DNA of 59,482 nucleotides from DASUWK01 sp036378435 (GTDB lineage: Bacteria; Chloroflexota; Dormibacteria; Dormibacterales; Dormibacteraceae), in the NCBI GenBank assembly GCA_036378435.1, contig DASUWK010000024.1, positions 1-59,482 on the forward strand, in the 5' to 3' direction. The position numbers were made by a program, and so were the translations under genes. Shown in pieces: positions 1 through 7,349 of the stretch (the stretch's first letter is position 1; every line of letters begins with the position of its first letter). The notes under the pieces are model-generated. The model saw only the letters and a list, made by a program, of their open reading frames with translations, was not told the origin of the DNA and did not search any database.

Positions 1-279
1 ACCACTGGCGGAACCGGTCTCAGCCCGCGCGACGTGACCCCGCAGGCCACCAGGCCGTTGCTCGACTACGAGGTCCCGGGACTGACCGAGGAGATGCGCC
101 GCTTCGGCACGCGGAAGACGCCGCAGGCGGTGTTGTCGCGAAGCCTGGCCGGCGTGCGCGGCCGGTCGCTGATCTTGAACCTGCCGGGGAGCGTCTCCGG
201 GGCCACCGAGTCGCTTGACGCGGTGCTGCCTGTTCTCGAGCATGCCCTCCGGCAGCTGGGCGGCGACACGGCCCATTGA
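1..279 (+). CDS. MogA/MoaB-family molybdopterin biosynthesis protein, C-terminal part
   Basis: The reading frame is open from the first base, so the 5' end lies outside the window. The visible part begins with TTGGTGLSPRD, the conserved glycine-rich loop plus acidic residue of the MogA/MoaB/MoeA fold, which binds and adenylylates molybdopterin. It continues through the GxxEEMR and SR...G...LILNLPGS blocks that are normal for the C-terminal half of this family. About 92 residues are visible of the usual 160-170. The product would act in the cytoplasm on molybdopterin. Its stop TGA overlaps the TTG start of pxpA by four bases, so the two are probably translated from one mRNA. MogA and MoaB cannot be separated from this fragment. 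Confidence 0.82.
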   Translation, partial: TTGGTGLSPRDVTPQATRPLLDYEVPGLTEEMRRFGTRKTPQAVLSRSLAGVRGRSLILNLPGSVSGATESLDAVLPVLEHALRQLGGDTAH

Positions 280-959
280 TCGCGCTGTCGGCTGACGTCG
301 GCGAAGAGGCCGGCTTCGACGATCAGCTACTGGGGCTGCTGGACGCGGCAAACATCTGCTGTGGCGCTCACGCCGGCTCGCCGGCGACCACCGCGGCCAC
401 CGTGCGCCGCTGCTTGGAGCTTGGCGTGCAGGTGGGCGCCCATCCGGGCTACGCGGACCGGCGGGAGTTCGGTCGGGTGGAGCTGGGGCTCGCGGCCGAC
501 GAGATCGAAGCGCTGATATCGGAGCAGGTCGCGGTTGTGGCTGCGGTCACAAGCCCTGTGTTCGTGAAGCCGCACGGCGCCCTCTTTCACCGCAGCCAGT
601 CCGACCCGGCGGCCGCCGCGGCCGCCGCGCGCGCCGCTCAAAGGGCGTCGGCGGGGCTGGTCGGGCAGCCGGGATTTGCGCTGCTCGACGCAGCGGGGCA
701 GATGGGGATCCCCGCCTGGAGGGAGGGATACGCGGACCGCGGGTATGACCGTGACGGCCGGCTCGTGGACCGCGGCCAGCCGGGCGCGTTGCTGGGGACG
801 GACGAAGCCGCGGCCCAGTCGGTCCGCCTGGCTCGATCCGGCGAGATCGATGTCATCTGCCTGCACGGGGATTCGCCGCAGGCCGTTGCGGTGGCGCGCG
901 CCGTGCGCGCCGCCCTTTCGTCGGCCGGCATCGAGACCGGCCCACTACGGACTACCTAA
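276..959 (+). CDS. pxpA: 5-oxoprolinase subunit A (LamB/YcsF family)
   Basis: The product has 227 residues. Family motifs are clear: an N-terminal ADVGEE (family DLGE), NICCGAHAG near residue 28, GAHPGY near 52, VKPHGAL near 92 and ICLHGDSP near 190. PxpA forms the ATP-dependent 5-oxoprolinase (pyroglutamate to glutamate) with PxpB and PxpC. It is slightly shorter than the usual 245-255 residues and uses a TTG start in a TTGA overlap with the upstream gene. Its partners lie 0.5-2 kb away on the opposite strand, so the three subunits are not in one operon as is common; co-regulation would need separate promoters. Confidence 0.92.
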   Translation: MIALSADVGEEAGFDDQLLGLLDAANICCGAHAGSPATTAATVRRCLELGVQVGAHPGYADRREFGRVELGLAADEIEALISEQVAVVAAVTSPVFVKPHGALFHRSQSDPAAAAAAARAAQRASAGLVGQPGFALLDAAGQMGIPAWREGYADRGYDRDGRLVDRGQPGALLGTDEAAAQSVRLARSGEIDVICLHGDSPQAVAVARAVRAALSSAGIETGPLRTT

Positions 960-962
960 TAT
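957..962 (+). promoter_or_regulatory. -10 box for a leaderless peroxiredoxin mRNA
   Basis: TAATAT overlaps the pxpA stop codon and lies 6 nt before the GTG at 969. Transcription starting about 7 nt downstream would begin at the start codon itself. No convincing -35 was seen. The same spacing recurs at many genes in this window, which supports the GTG at 969 as the true start of the split peroxiredoxin frame. Confidence 0.5.
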
Positions 963-968
963 CGGTCC

Positions 969-1484
969 GTGCCGGAACCCCTGGCCGTAGGTCAAAAAGC
1001 CCCTGACTTCACGCTCGCCTCGACGGGCGGCGCCCCGGTCAACCTGTACGAGCAGGTCGCCAAGCATCGGGCGACCGTGATCGCCTTCTACGTCCTCGAT
1101 TTCACTCCCGGTTGAGTGTCAGAGCTGTCCGAGTTACGGACCAGGTACGAGGACTTCCAGCGGGCGGAGATCGCCCTCTATGCCATCAGCGTGGACAGCG
1201 TCTACAGCCACGGCGCCTTCGCCGAATCGTTGGGAGGTCTGCCCTTCGAGCTCCTAGCCGACTTCGAGCGCAAGGTGGTGAGCGAGTGGGGTGTGAGGCG
1301 GGACGACGTGCCGGGCTACGCCGGGATGCCGCTTCGGACCGTGTTCATCCTCGACTCCGAAGGCGTCATCCGCTGGCGCTGGGTTCGCAGCAAGGAGGAA
1401 CCGCTGCCCAATCCGGACCTGGTGCTCGAGCAGGCCAGGCTGGTCGCTGGCCTTCCTAACGAAGAGTCTCCAGAGACCGCCTGA
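969..1484 (+). CDS. Peroxiredoxin (AhpC/TSA), probable selenoprotein with UGA at the catalytic Cys
   Basis: Read through one in-frame TGA at 1113-1115, the frame gives a complete 171-residue peroxiredoxin. The N-terminal half has the family start (VGQKAPDFTL), the strand ATVIAFYV and DFTPG. The TGA follows at residue 49, exactly where the peroxidatic Cys of TxxC is expected. Downstream come SELSELR, a GiSvDs-like AISVDS, the conserved Arg in PLRTVFILD and GVIRW. The rest of the protein has no cysteine, and the usual second Cys of the C-x-SEL-C motif is Ser, so selenocysteine would be the only redox residue (1-Cys type). Such an enzyme would reduce peroxides using a thiol donor. A SECIS-like hairpin follows the TGA. 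The start is GTG behind a -10 box at 957-962. The 3' end overlaps convergent pxpC by 29 nt. The alternative is a nonsense mutation, which would have to hit precisely this codon. SelB and tRNA-Sec genes are not in the window. Confidence 0.85.
1116..1144 (+). promoter_or_regulatory. Candidate bacterial SECIS element after the UGA codon
   Basis: Immediately 3' of the TGA the RNA can fold with arms GUCCG (1127-1131) and CGGAC (1137-1141) closing the loop AGUUA (1132-1136). The stem extends by CU/AG pairs (1125-1126 with 1143-1144) across a bulged C at 1142. Sixteen nucleotides separate the UGA from the loop, and G is the second loop base. This agrees with the bacterial SECIS rules as I recall them: a short upper stem, a G in the first two loop positions, and 16-37 nt from the UGA. 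SelB would bind here to decode UGA as selenocysteine. No folding program was run. Confidence 0.65.
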
Positions 1485-2388
1485 GGCGGCGCCACTCCTC
1501 CTGGGCCGCGACCAACGAGACCTCACGGAAGCGAACCTCGGCGCCCGGCAAGAGCTGGGCGGCCGCCGGCAGCCACGCGCGCCCGACGCCGGCGACGACG
1601 GGGTAACCGCCGGCCGTCTGGTGGTCGGCCATCAGCAGGATGGGGTCCCCCGACGGGGGCACCTGGATGCAGCCGGGGGCCACACCGAAGGAGAGCAGCT
1701 CGGCGGTGCCGATCTCCAGCGGCGCTGCCGCCGACAGCCGGAAGCCCATCCGGTCTGACGAATGTTTCACGTTAAACATTTCGCGGAAGAGCGCCTTGCG
1801 CGACTCGGCTGCGAGGCGGGGGAACTGCGGCCCGCGCACGGTTGCGAGCTCAGGGCCATCGGACGGGCGCAGAGCCCGCGGCAGGCTTCGGCCCGGCTCC
1901 GTCGCTGGAGGGGTGCCGGCCAGCGCCAGCTGGTCGCCCTCTCGCAAGGCGCGCCCGTCGAGGCCGCCGTGCTGGACGAGGAGGCTGGTCGAAAGCGACC
2001 CCAGCCACCGCGTACCCGCAAAGCCGCCGCCCACGGCGAGCCAGCATCGCCCGCCGCGCCGCTGCGCAAGGTCCAGCCGATCGCCCTCCTCGACCGTCGC
2101 CGCCGTCCAGAGCGGCAGCTCGCGCTCGTTGATGAGGGGTGCGAAAGCCCCGCCGGCCACCGCGACGGTTGCTCGTATGGTGGCGAGGAGCACAGGACCG
2201 CGCACAGTGCACTCCAGCACGCCCGCGTTCGGATCGTTGCCGACCAGGAGATTGGCCGCCGCGGCGGCGAAGGGGTCCAGCGCGCCGCCCGGCGGGACGC
2301 CCGCGAAGCGATGACGCTGCCGGCCGAGGTCCTGGATGGTGGTCAGGAGCCCGGGGCTCTCGACCACAAAGGCGGTCTCGCTGGTCAC
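1456..2388 (-). CDS. pxpC: 5-oxoprolinase subunit C (biotin-dependent carboxyltransferase/KipA family)
   Basis: The 310-residue product has the N-terminal block PGLLTTIQDLGRQ, then GVPPGGALDPFA, AAANLLVGN and the LECTVRGP segment of the AHS2/KipA family. Later it has a GxPILLMADHQTAGGYP-type stretch in which the family's TGGYP motif is clear. It is the normal length. PxpC works with PxpB and PxpA in ATP-dependent opening of 5-oxoproline. Its start overlaps the pxpB stop as ATGA, so the two are translationally coupled. It is the last gene of the long folB-to-pxpC minus-strand operon, and its 3' end overlaps the convergent peroxiredoxin. Confidence 0.93.
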   Translation of the reverse strand: MTSETAFVVESPGLLTTIQDLGRQRHRFAGVPPGGALDPFAAAAANLLVGNDPNAGVLECTVRGPVLLATIRATVAVAGGAFAPLINERELPLWTAATVEEGDRLDLAQRRGGRCWLAVGGGFAGTRWLGSLSTSLLVQHGGLDGRALREGDQLALAGTPPATEPGRSLPRALRPSDGPELATVRGPQFPRLAAESRKALFREMFNVKHSSDRMGFRLSAAAPLEIGTAELLSFGVAPGCIQVPPSGDPILLMADHQTAGGYPVVAGVGRAWLPAAAQLLPGAEVRFREVSLVAAQEEWRRLRRSLETLR

Positions 2389-3053
2389 AGCGGAAAGAAC
2401 TTCACCCGGTCGCCCGGGCGGATCAACAGGGGCGGATCCGAGTCGGGCAAGAAGGTCTTCATGCGCGTCGAACCGATGAGGTGCCAGCCGCCAGGCGAAG
2501 CCAGCGGGTACACGCCGGTCTGGAGCTCGGCGATCGCGACCGAGCCGGCCGGCACCATCGCCCTCGGCTCGGCGCGTCGGGGGAGCCGCAGCTTCGGATC
2601 CAGTGGCCCGAGGTACGCCCAGCCGGGGACGAACCCCGCCATGAACGCCCTATAGACGGGCTGCGAGTGGCGCCGGACGACCTCGGCCACCGACAAGCCC
2701 AGCTCATCGGCTGCCCGCTCGAGGTCCGGGCCGTCGTACGTCACCGGCAGGCGGTGAAGGCGGCCGCGCAGCGGCTCGCCCTTACGCTCGCGCAGCAGCT
2801 CGCCGACCAGCTTCTGGACGCCGGCTACCGAGATGAGGTCGGGGTCGTAGTGGATCGTGACCGCCGCGTACGCGCCGACCGCTTCCCGCACCCCCCGCCG
2901 CCCGCGGAGCGCCGCCGCGAGTCGCAGGGCCCGCGTGTTGAGCGCGGTGTCGAGCCGCCGCCCGAGCTGCAGATAGAGCGCGGCGTCGCCCAGCGGAACC
3001 AGCCGCGGTCCCCGCTCAGGCGGGCGTTTTTTCCGCGAGCGTGCTGGAGGCAT
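2385..3053 (-). CDS. pxpB: 5-oxoprolinase subunit B (KipI/AHS1 family)
   Basis: The product is about 222 residues from the ATG at 3053. It has the expected start region LVPLGDAALYLQLG, the YDGPDLERAA segment, GFVPGWAYLG, the PR...MVPAGSVAIA block, TGVYPLASPGGW and the closing RPGDRVKFFPL. PxpB pairs with PxpC in 5-oxoprolinase. A longer frame extends upstream but overlaps the DUF4013 gene much more. The ATG chosen already overlaps that gene by 38 nt, and homology only begins some 17 residues in, so the exact start is uncertain. It is coupled to pxpC by a 4-nt overlap. Confidence 0.9.
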   Translation of the reverse strand: MPPARSRKKRPPERGPRLVPLGDAALYLQLGRRLDTALNTRALRLAAALRGRRGVREAVGAYAAVTIHYDPDLISVAGVQKLVGELLRERKGEPLRGRLHRLPVTYDGPDLERAADELGLSVAEVVRRHSQPVYRAFMAGFVPGWAYLGPLDPKLRLPRRAEPRAMVPAGSVAIAELQTGVYPLASPGGWHLIGSTRMKTFLPDSDPPLLIRPGDRVKFFPL

Positions 3054-3657
3054 GGGCGCTGACCAGGATGGCGTAGAAGGCCGCGAACGGTGCGCCAATG
3101 GCGCCGGCCGGCACGGCCAGGACCACAACGGCCCACGCGGTGACGATCGGCACCCCGGCAAGGTTCCACTCCACGAAGCGTCGCCGGAGGGTGCGCAGCG
3201 AGGCGCCGAGATCGAAGAGGTCGCGGGCGCGGCCGCTCGCCGCGTAGCGCGCGACCCCGGCCGGAACGATGACGAGGGCCGCGAACGCCCAGGCGATGGC
3301 GAGCGGGAAGCCGACCGCCAGCGCAGCGTAGGCCCGCGCCAGGAAGAGCGAGCCGACCGGCAGCACCCTGGAGATGGGAGCCGACGCGCCGGCGACGACC
3401 AGGGCGAAGGGCGCGGTCACTCCGACCAGGAGCAGGAGCAGCAGCGCCCCGTCGACGAGCAGTCTCGCTTCGAGGCGCCAGCGAGGCAGCGCCTCGTCAC
3501 CCGCAATGGCGGAGCGAGTCGCGGCGATCGAGTAGCCCAACAGCGGGATGACGCCGACCGGACAGACGAAGGCCAGGGGTACGCCCACGGCCCAGGCGCG
3601 TCCCCAACCGGGCCGAAACGGGTACGCGAAAGTGGCCCAGGCGAGGCCGGCGCTCAC
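3016..3657 (-). CDS. DUF4013-like integral membrane protein
   Basis: The 213-residue product is very hydrophobic with about five or six membrane spans, and a short hydrophilic hairpin carries LRTLRRRFVEWN. The segment PLLGYSIAATRSAIAGDEALPRW matches the DUF4013 pattern of a GY turn followed by an LPxW stretch. The function of that family is unknown. It starts in a 4-nt overlap with folC and ends inside pxpB, so it is an integral part of the folate/5-oxoprolinase operon. No catalytic motif is visible. Confidence 0.75.
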   Translation of the reverse strand: MSAGLAWATFAYPFRPGWGRAWAVGVPLAFVCPVGVIPLLGYSIAATRSAIAGDEALPRWRLEARLLVDGALLLLLLVGVTAPFALVVAGASAPISRVLPVGSLFLARAYAALAVGFPLAIAWAFAALVIVPAGVARYAASGRARDLFDLGASLRTLRRRFVEWNLAGVPIVTAWAVVVLAVPAGAIGAPFAAFYAILVSAHASSTLAEKTPA

Positions 3658-4931
3658 GAAGCAGGGAGCAGGTGGTCCCGCACCTCACCGACCAGGTAGA
3701 GCGATCCGCACACAAGCACGACGTCACCGGTTCCGGCGCCGGCGAAGGCTCGCTCCAACGCGGCGGTGGCGGGCTCGACGGCCGACGCGCCTTCGCCGCC
3801 CCACAAGGCGACGAGCTCAGCCGGCGGCGCGGCCCGCTGGGCCGCGGACTCGGCGCGTGTGAACACGATCGCGGGCGGATCCAGCTGGTGGAGCTGCTCC
3901 AGCATCGCCGCCAGGTCCTTGTCCGCCATCGCCCCGAACACGACCGAGACACGCCGCCGTCCGGCCAGCTCGAGCAGATCCTTCACGACCAGCTTGAGCC
4001 CGGCCGGATTGTGCCCGCCGTCCAGCACGATTCGAGGCTCGGCACCGATGACCTCGAGCCTCCCGGGCCAGCGGGTGGCCGCGACTCCGGCGCGCACCGC
4101 TTCGTCGGTGGCGTCACCAAGCGCATGCGCGGCGGCGACGGCGAGCGTCGCATTCAACGGCTGGTAGCTACCCAAGAGCGGCACATGCAGGTCGTGGTGC
4201 GACCAATCCGGTCCCGAGATCGAGGCGAGGCTGCCGTCCCAGCCCAGGGAGCGCGACGTGACCTCGAGCTCGTTGCCGAGCCGCTGCAGTGCGCCGCCCT
4301 CGCGGCCGGCCGCCGCCTCCACGATCCCGAGCGCCGGCGGCGCCGCGGCCGTGATCACCTGGTTGCCGGGCTTGATGATCGCGGCCTTCTCTGCCGCGAT
4401 CTGCTCGATCGTGTCGCCGAGGTACTGCTGGTGATCGAGGGCGACGTTGGTGATCACCGCCACGCCGAGGTCCAGGACGTTGGTCGCGTCGAGCCTGCCG
4501 CCCATCCCCACCTCGCAGACCAGCCGGTCTATCCGAGGCGCCAGGTACGCGATCGCCAGCGCGGTCAGGATCTCGAACTCGGTGGGCTCGCCCAGCCTGG
4601 GCGTGACTCGCTCGATGGCCGGGCGCAGATCGTCGACGGCGCGCGCGAAGTCGGCCTCGGAGATCGGCTCGGCGGAAACCTGGATGCGCTCGCGGTAGGT
4701 GCTGAGATGCGGTTTCGGCATGAGCCCCGTGCGCAGCCCGCCCGCGCGCAGGATCGACTCCAGGAACGCGCAGGTGGAGCCCTTCCCGTTGGTACCGGCG
4801 ACCAGCGCGCCGCGAAGCCCGCGCTCCGGATGGCCGAGCTCCGCGACCAGCGCCGCCACCCGCTCCAGCCCGAGCTTGATGCCGAACCGGCCGGTCCCGG
4901 TGATGTAGTCGAGCGCTTCGCTGTAGGTCAG
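3654..4931 (-). CDS. folC: Bifunctional folylpolyglutamate synthase/dihydrofolate synthase
   Basis: FolC adds glutamate to dihydropteroate and folates using ATP. The P-loop GTNGKGSTCAFLES, the Mg-binding HLSTYRERI, VCEVGMGGRLDATNV, DHQQYLG and LDGGHNP motifs are all present. A GTG start at 4859 would cut off the family N-terminus. The 24 in-frame codons upstream encode YSEALDYI followed by RFGIKLGLER, which is clearly FolC. In that extension there is no ATG, GTG or TTG. The plausible start is CTG at 4931, which overlaps the folD stop as CTGA, mirroring the ATGA and TTGA couplings nearby, and gives 425 residues. It sits in the folate operon between folD and the DUF4013 gene. Confidence 0.9.
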   Translation of the reverse strand: MTYSEALDYITGTGRFGIKLGLERVAALVAELGHPERGLRGALVAGTNGKGSTCAFLESILRAGGLRTGLMPKPHLSTYRERIQVSAEPISEADFARAVDDLRPAIERVTPRLGEPTEFEILTALAIAYLAPRIDRLVCEVGMGGRLDATNVLDLGVAVITNVALDHQQYLGDTIEQIAAEKAAIIKPGNQVITAAAPPALGIVEAAAGREGGALQRLGNELEVTSRSLGWDGSLASISGPDWSHHDLHVPLLGSYQPLNATLAVAAAHALGDATDEAVRAGVAATRWPGRLEVIGAEPRIVLDGGHNPAGLKLVVKDLLELAGRRRVSVVFGAMADKDLAAMLEQLHQLDPPAIVFTRAESAAQRAAPPAELVALWGGEGASAVEPATAALERAFAGAGTGDVVLVCGSLYLVGEVRDHLLPAS

Positions 4932-5785
4932 CTGGGAAGCGGCCGCCGCAGCTCCTCCGCCCGCAGCGTGTTGAGCAGGAGCATCGCCCTGGTCATCGGG
5001 CCGACCCCACCCGGGTTGGGCGTCAGCCAGCCCGCGACCTCGGCCACCTCCGGCTCGACGTCACCGACCAGCTTGCCGTCGACGCGGCTCACGCCCACGT
5101 CGATCACTGCCGCGCCCGGCTTGACCCAATCCCGCTGCACCAGGTGCGGCTGCCCGGCGGCCGCCACCAGCACGTCGGCGCGCCGGCTCTCGGCGGCGAG
5201 GTCCGGCGTGCGGCTGTGGCAGATCGTCACCGTGGCGTGCCTGTAGAGCAGCAGCAGCGAGACCGGCTTGCCGACCAGGTTGCTCCGGCCGATGACGACG
5301 GCGTGCCTGCCGGCGAGCTCGATGCCATAACGATCGAGGAGCTCGATGATCCCGGCCGGGGTGCAGGGCACCAAGTTGGGCGATCCGATCGCGAGCCGTC
5401 CCGCGTTGTACGGCGTCAGCCCGTCGACGTCCCGCGCCGGATCAATGCGTTCCATGACCGCCGCCGAGTCGATCTGGGCGGGCAGCGGCGCCTGCACCAA
5501 GATGCCGCTCACCGCCGGGTCGTCGTTCAGCCGCTCGACCAGCCCCAGCACCTCGTCCGTGGCCGCGGTGGACGGTAGGTGATAGTCGGGGGACTCGATG
5601 CCAGCGTCCTCGCTGTTCTTTCGCTTCATCCGCACGTACGTCTCGGACGCGGGGTCGTCGCCGACGAGCACCACCGCGAGGTGCGGGCGAGATCCGCCAC
5701 CCTCGAGGCGGGCGTGAATCCGCCGGCCGATCTCGTCGAAGATCGACGCCGCGACCTGGCGGCCGTCGAGCTGAACCGCCGTCAT
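4928..5785 (-). CDS. folD: Methylenetetrahydrofolate dehydrogenase/methenyltetrahydrofolate cyclohydrolase
   Basis: The 285-residue product is full length. It has the family stretches YVRMKRKNSEDAGI (catalytic Lys within the YxxxK motif), ILVQAPLPAQID (family GILVQLPLP), the Rossmann GRSNLVGKPVSLLL, ATVTICHSRT and the C-terminal TPNPGGVGPMTRAML. FolD interconverts 5,10-methylene-, methenyl- and 10-formyl-tetrahydrofolate with NADP in the cytoplasm. It overlaps larC by 4 nt upstream and the probable folC start downstream. The context folB-larC-folD-folC places it in a one-carbon/folate operon. Confidence 0.96.
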   Translation of the reverse strand: MTAVQLDGRQVAASIFDEIGRRIHARLEGGGSRPHLAVVLVGDDPASETYVRMKRKNSEDAGIESPDYHLPSTAATDEVLGLVERLNDDPAVSGILVQAPLPAQIDSAAVMERIDPARDVDGLTPYNAGRLAIGSPNLVPCTPAGIIELLDRYGIELAGRHAVVIGRSNLVGKPVSLLLLYRHATVTICHSRTPDLAAESRRADVLVAAAGQPHLVQRDWVKPGAAVIDVGVSRVDGKLVGDVEPEVAEVAGWLTPNPGGVGPMTRAMLLLNTLRAEELRRPLPS

Positions 5786-6945
5786 CGCTCGAGACCCAGC
5801 TGCAGTCGCGCCGCTTCCTCGATGATCCGCCTTACCTCGCCGAGAGGGGCATCCGCCTTGCTCGCCAGCAGCTTGACGTCATCGTGCTCGGCCGCGACCT
5901 CGACCTGGCCGCCCGCCCGCTTGACCTTGACGCGCGCGCGTCCGACGGACGACTCGACCTCGATGACCTCGCGCTCGGCGATGACGCGGGGCGTGCGGGT
6001 GACCCGCAGTCCCAGCGTGGGCGAATGACGCAGCATGAGCTGCGTCAGCTCTCCCGTCAGAGCGGGCGAGCTAAGGACCGTGAGCAAATGGCCCGGCCGG
6101 CCCTTCTTCATCACGATCGGCGTGACCGCGACATCCAGCGCGCCGCCCTCCATGAGCCGCTCAGCGAGCACGGCCAGGTCGTTGGGTGCCATGTCGTCGA
6201 GGTTCGTCGCGAGCTCGTCGACCACGTCGCCGGAAAGGGCGCCAGCGCCGATCCATACGGCCACAGCGTTGGCCGGGTCCGGATTGTCGCCGAAGCCGTA
6301 GCCGATGCGGTCCAGCGACATCGAGGGGCGCTCGAAGGTAGCGCAGGCGGCGAGCATCGCCGCGCCGGTCGGAGTCACGAGCTCGCGCTCCGCGGGGCGG
6401 GGTTCGAGAGTGGCCCCGGTACCCGCCAGGACCCGCATCGAGGCCGGCGCCGGCAGCGGCAGCCCTCCTGAGGTTCGCGAACCGCTGGCCGGGTAGGGCA
6501 GCGGCGAGGCATAGACCCGGTCGACGCCCAGGCTGTCGAGCAGCCAGAAAGCCCCCGCCAGGTCGACGAGGGTGTCGGCGCCGCCGAGCTCATGGAGGTG
6601 GAGCTCGGCTGGCGGGAAAGCGTGCAGCTCGGACTCCGCCGCGCCCAGCCGGCGCAGCGCGGCCAGCGTCTGATCGCGCACGCCGTCCGGCAAGCCCGCC
6701 TCGATGACCACCGTTTCGAGCTCAGGCAGAGTGCGAGAGCCGCGGTCGGAGATGTCGAGAGTGACGCGGGTGCCACCCAAGTGGCCGCGGTGCTCGCGCG
6801 CCGCCCGCACTCGGACCTCGCCGCTCAGGCCCAGCGCCTCCACGGCCGCCTCGATGACGCTCGGATCGCCACCGGCGTCGACCAGCGCCGCCAGAGCCAT
6901 GTCGCCCGCGATGCCGCCGAAGCAGTCGAAGTAGGCGATGGTCAT
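5782..6945 (-). CDS. larC: Nickel-pincer cofactor biosynthesis protein LarC
   Basis: The 387-residue product is an intact, unsplit LarC. It has the N-terminal FDCFGGIAGDMALAAL, the ELHLHELGGADTLVD metal-site block (family HFHEVGxxDSIVD), the GxGFG-type YGFGD segment, NLDDMAPNDLAVL and the KKGRPGHLLTVL motif. LarC is a CTP-dependent nickel insertase that completes the cofactor of lactate racemase and related enzymes. No larA, larB or larE is in the window, so it is an orphan here, embedded between folB and folD with 1-nt and 4-nt junctions. Some lactobacilli express LarC through a programmed frameshift; this copy needs none. Confidence 0.93.
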   Translation of the reverse strand: MTIAYFDCFGGIAGDMALAALVDAGGDPSVIEAAVEALGLSGEVRVRAAREHRGHLGGTRVTLDISDRGSRTLPELETVVIEAGLPDGVRDQTLAALRRLGAAESELHAFPPAELHLHELGGADTLVDLAGAFWLLDSLGVDRVYASPLPYPASGSRTSGGLPLPAPASMRVLAGTGATLEPRPAERELVTPTGAAMLAACATFERPSMSLDRIGYGFGDNPDPANAVAVWIGAGALSGDVVDELATNLDDMAPNDLAVLAERLMEGGALDVAVTPIVMKKGRPGHLLTVLSSPALTGELTQLMLRHSPTLGLRVTRTPRVIAEREVIEVESSVGRARVKVKRAGGQVEVAAEHDDVKLLASKADAPLGEVRRIIEEAARLQLGLER

Positions 6946-7304
6946 CAGTCGCTCCGCGACCGCTCGATCTCGACCGCGAAGCTCCGGAACTCTCCCGCCA
7001 GCGGCGGGGTCTTCGCGACTCGGACCCGCGCCGACTCGACCCCGTCAAGGGCGAGCAGTTCGCCGGCGATGCTCTCGGCCAGCGACTCGAGGAGCTGGCG
7101 CGACTCGCCCTCCATCACCCGCCTCACGACCTCATAGGCGCGCGTGTAGTCGACGGTGTCGGCCAGGTGGTCGCTCGATCCCGCGCGGCGGAGATCCGAG
7201 TGCAGCTCGACGTCGACCGTGAACCGGCGCGGCAGCTCCCGCTCACCCGGCAGCACGCCGTGCTTGCCGCTGAATGCCATGCCCTGGAGGAGCAGCCGGT
7301 CCAC
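6945..7304 (-). CDS. folB: Dihydroneopterin aldolase
   Basis: The product is 119 residues from the GTG at 7304 and matches the FolB length. Visible motifs are LLLQGMAFSGKHGVLPGER (active-site region), FTVDVEL, DTVDYTRAYEVV and the late KTPPLAG. FolB cleaves dihydroneopterin to hydroxymethyl-dihydropterin in folate synthesis. A much longer frame exists upstream but is only antisense to the hydrolase gene. A GATAAT box 6 nt before the GTG suggests a leaderless start and makes this the first gene of the operon down to pxpC. The larC start shares one base with its stop. Confidence 0.9.
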   Translation of the reverse strand: MDRLLLQGMAFSGKHGVLPGERELPRRFTVDVELHSDLRRAGSSDHLADTVDYTRAYEVVRRVMEGESRQLLESLAESIAGELLALDGVESARVRVAKTPPLAGEFRSFAVEIERSRSD

Positions 7305-7310
7305 TCCCGG

Positions 7311-7340
7311 ATTATCCGGGAGCTGCGAGATGGTTAATCT
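7311..7340. promoter_or_regulatory. Back-to-back promoters of folB and the alpha/beta hydrolase
   Basis: On the minus strand, GATAAT (complement of 7311-7316) stands 6 nt before the folB GTG. On the plus strand, TTATCC (7312-7317), a 17-nt spacer and TAATCT (7335-7340) stand 9 nt before the hydrolase ATG. The minus -10 and plus -35 overlap, so one polymerase may exclude the other. Confidence 0.5.
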
Positions 7341-7349
7341 GGGCGCGCG

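Noticed and set aside
1113..1115. In-frame TGA in the peroxiredoxin as an ordinary nonsense mutation
   Set aside because: It falls exactly on the peroxidatic Cys codon, both sides are fully conserved, there is no other Cys and a SECIS-like hairpin follows. Random mutation would not be expected to hit this codon.
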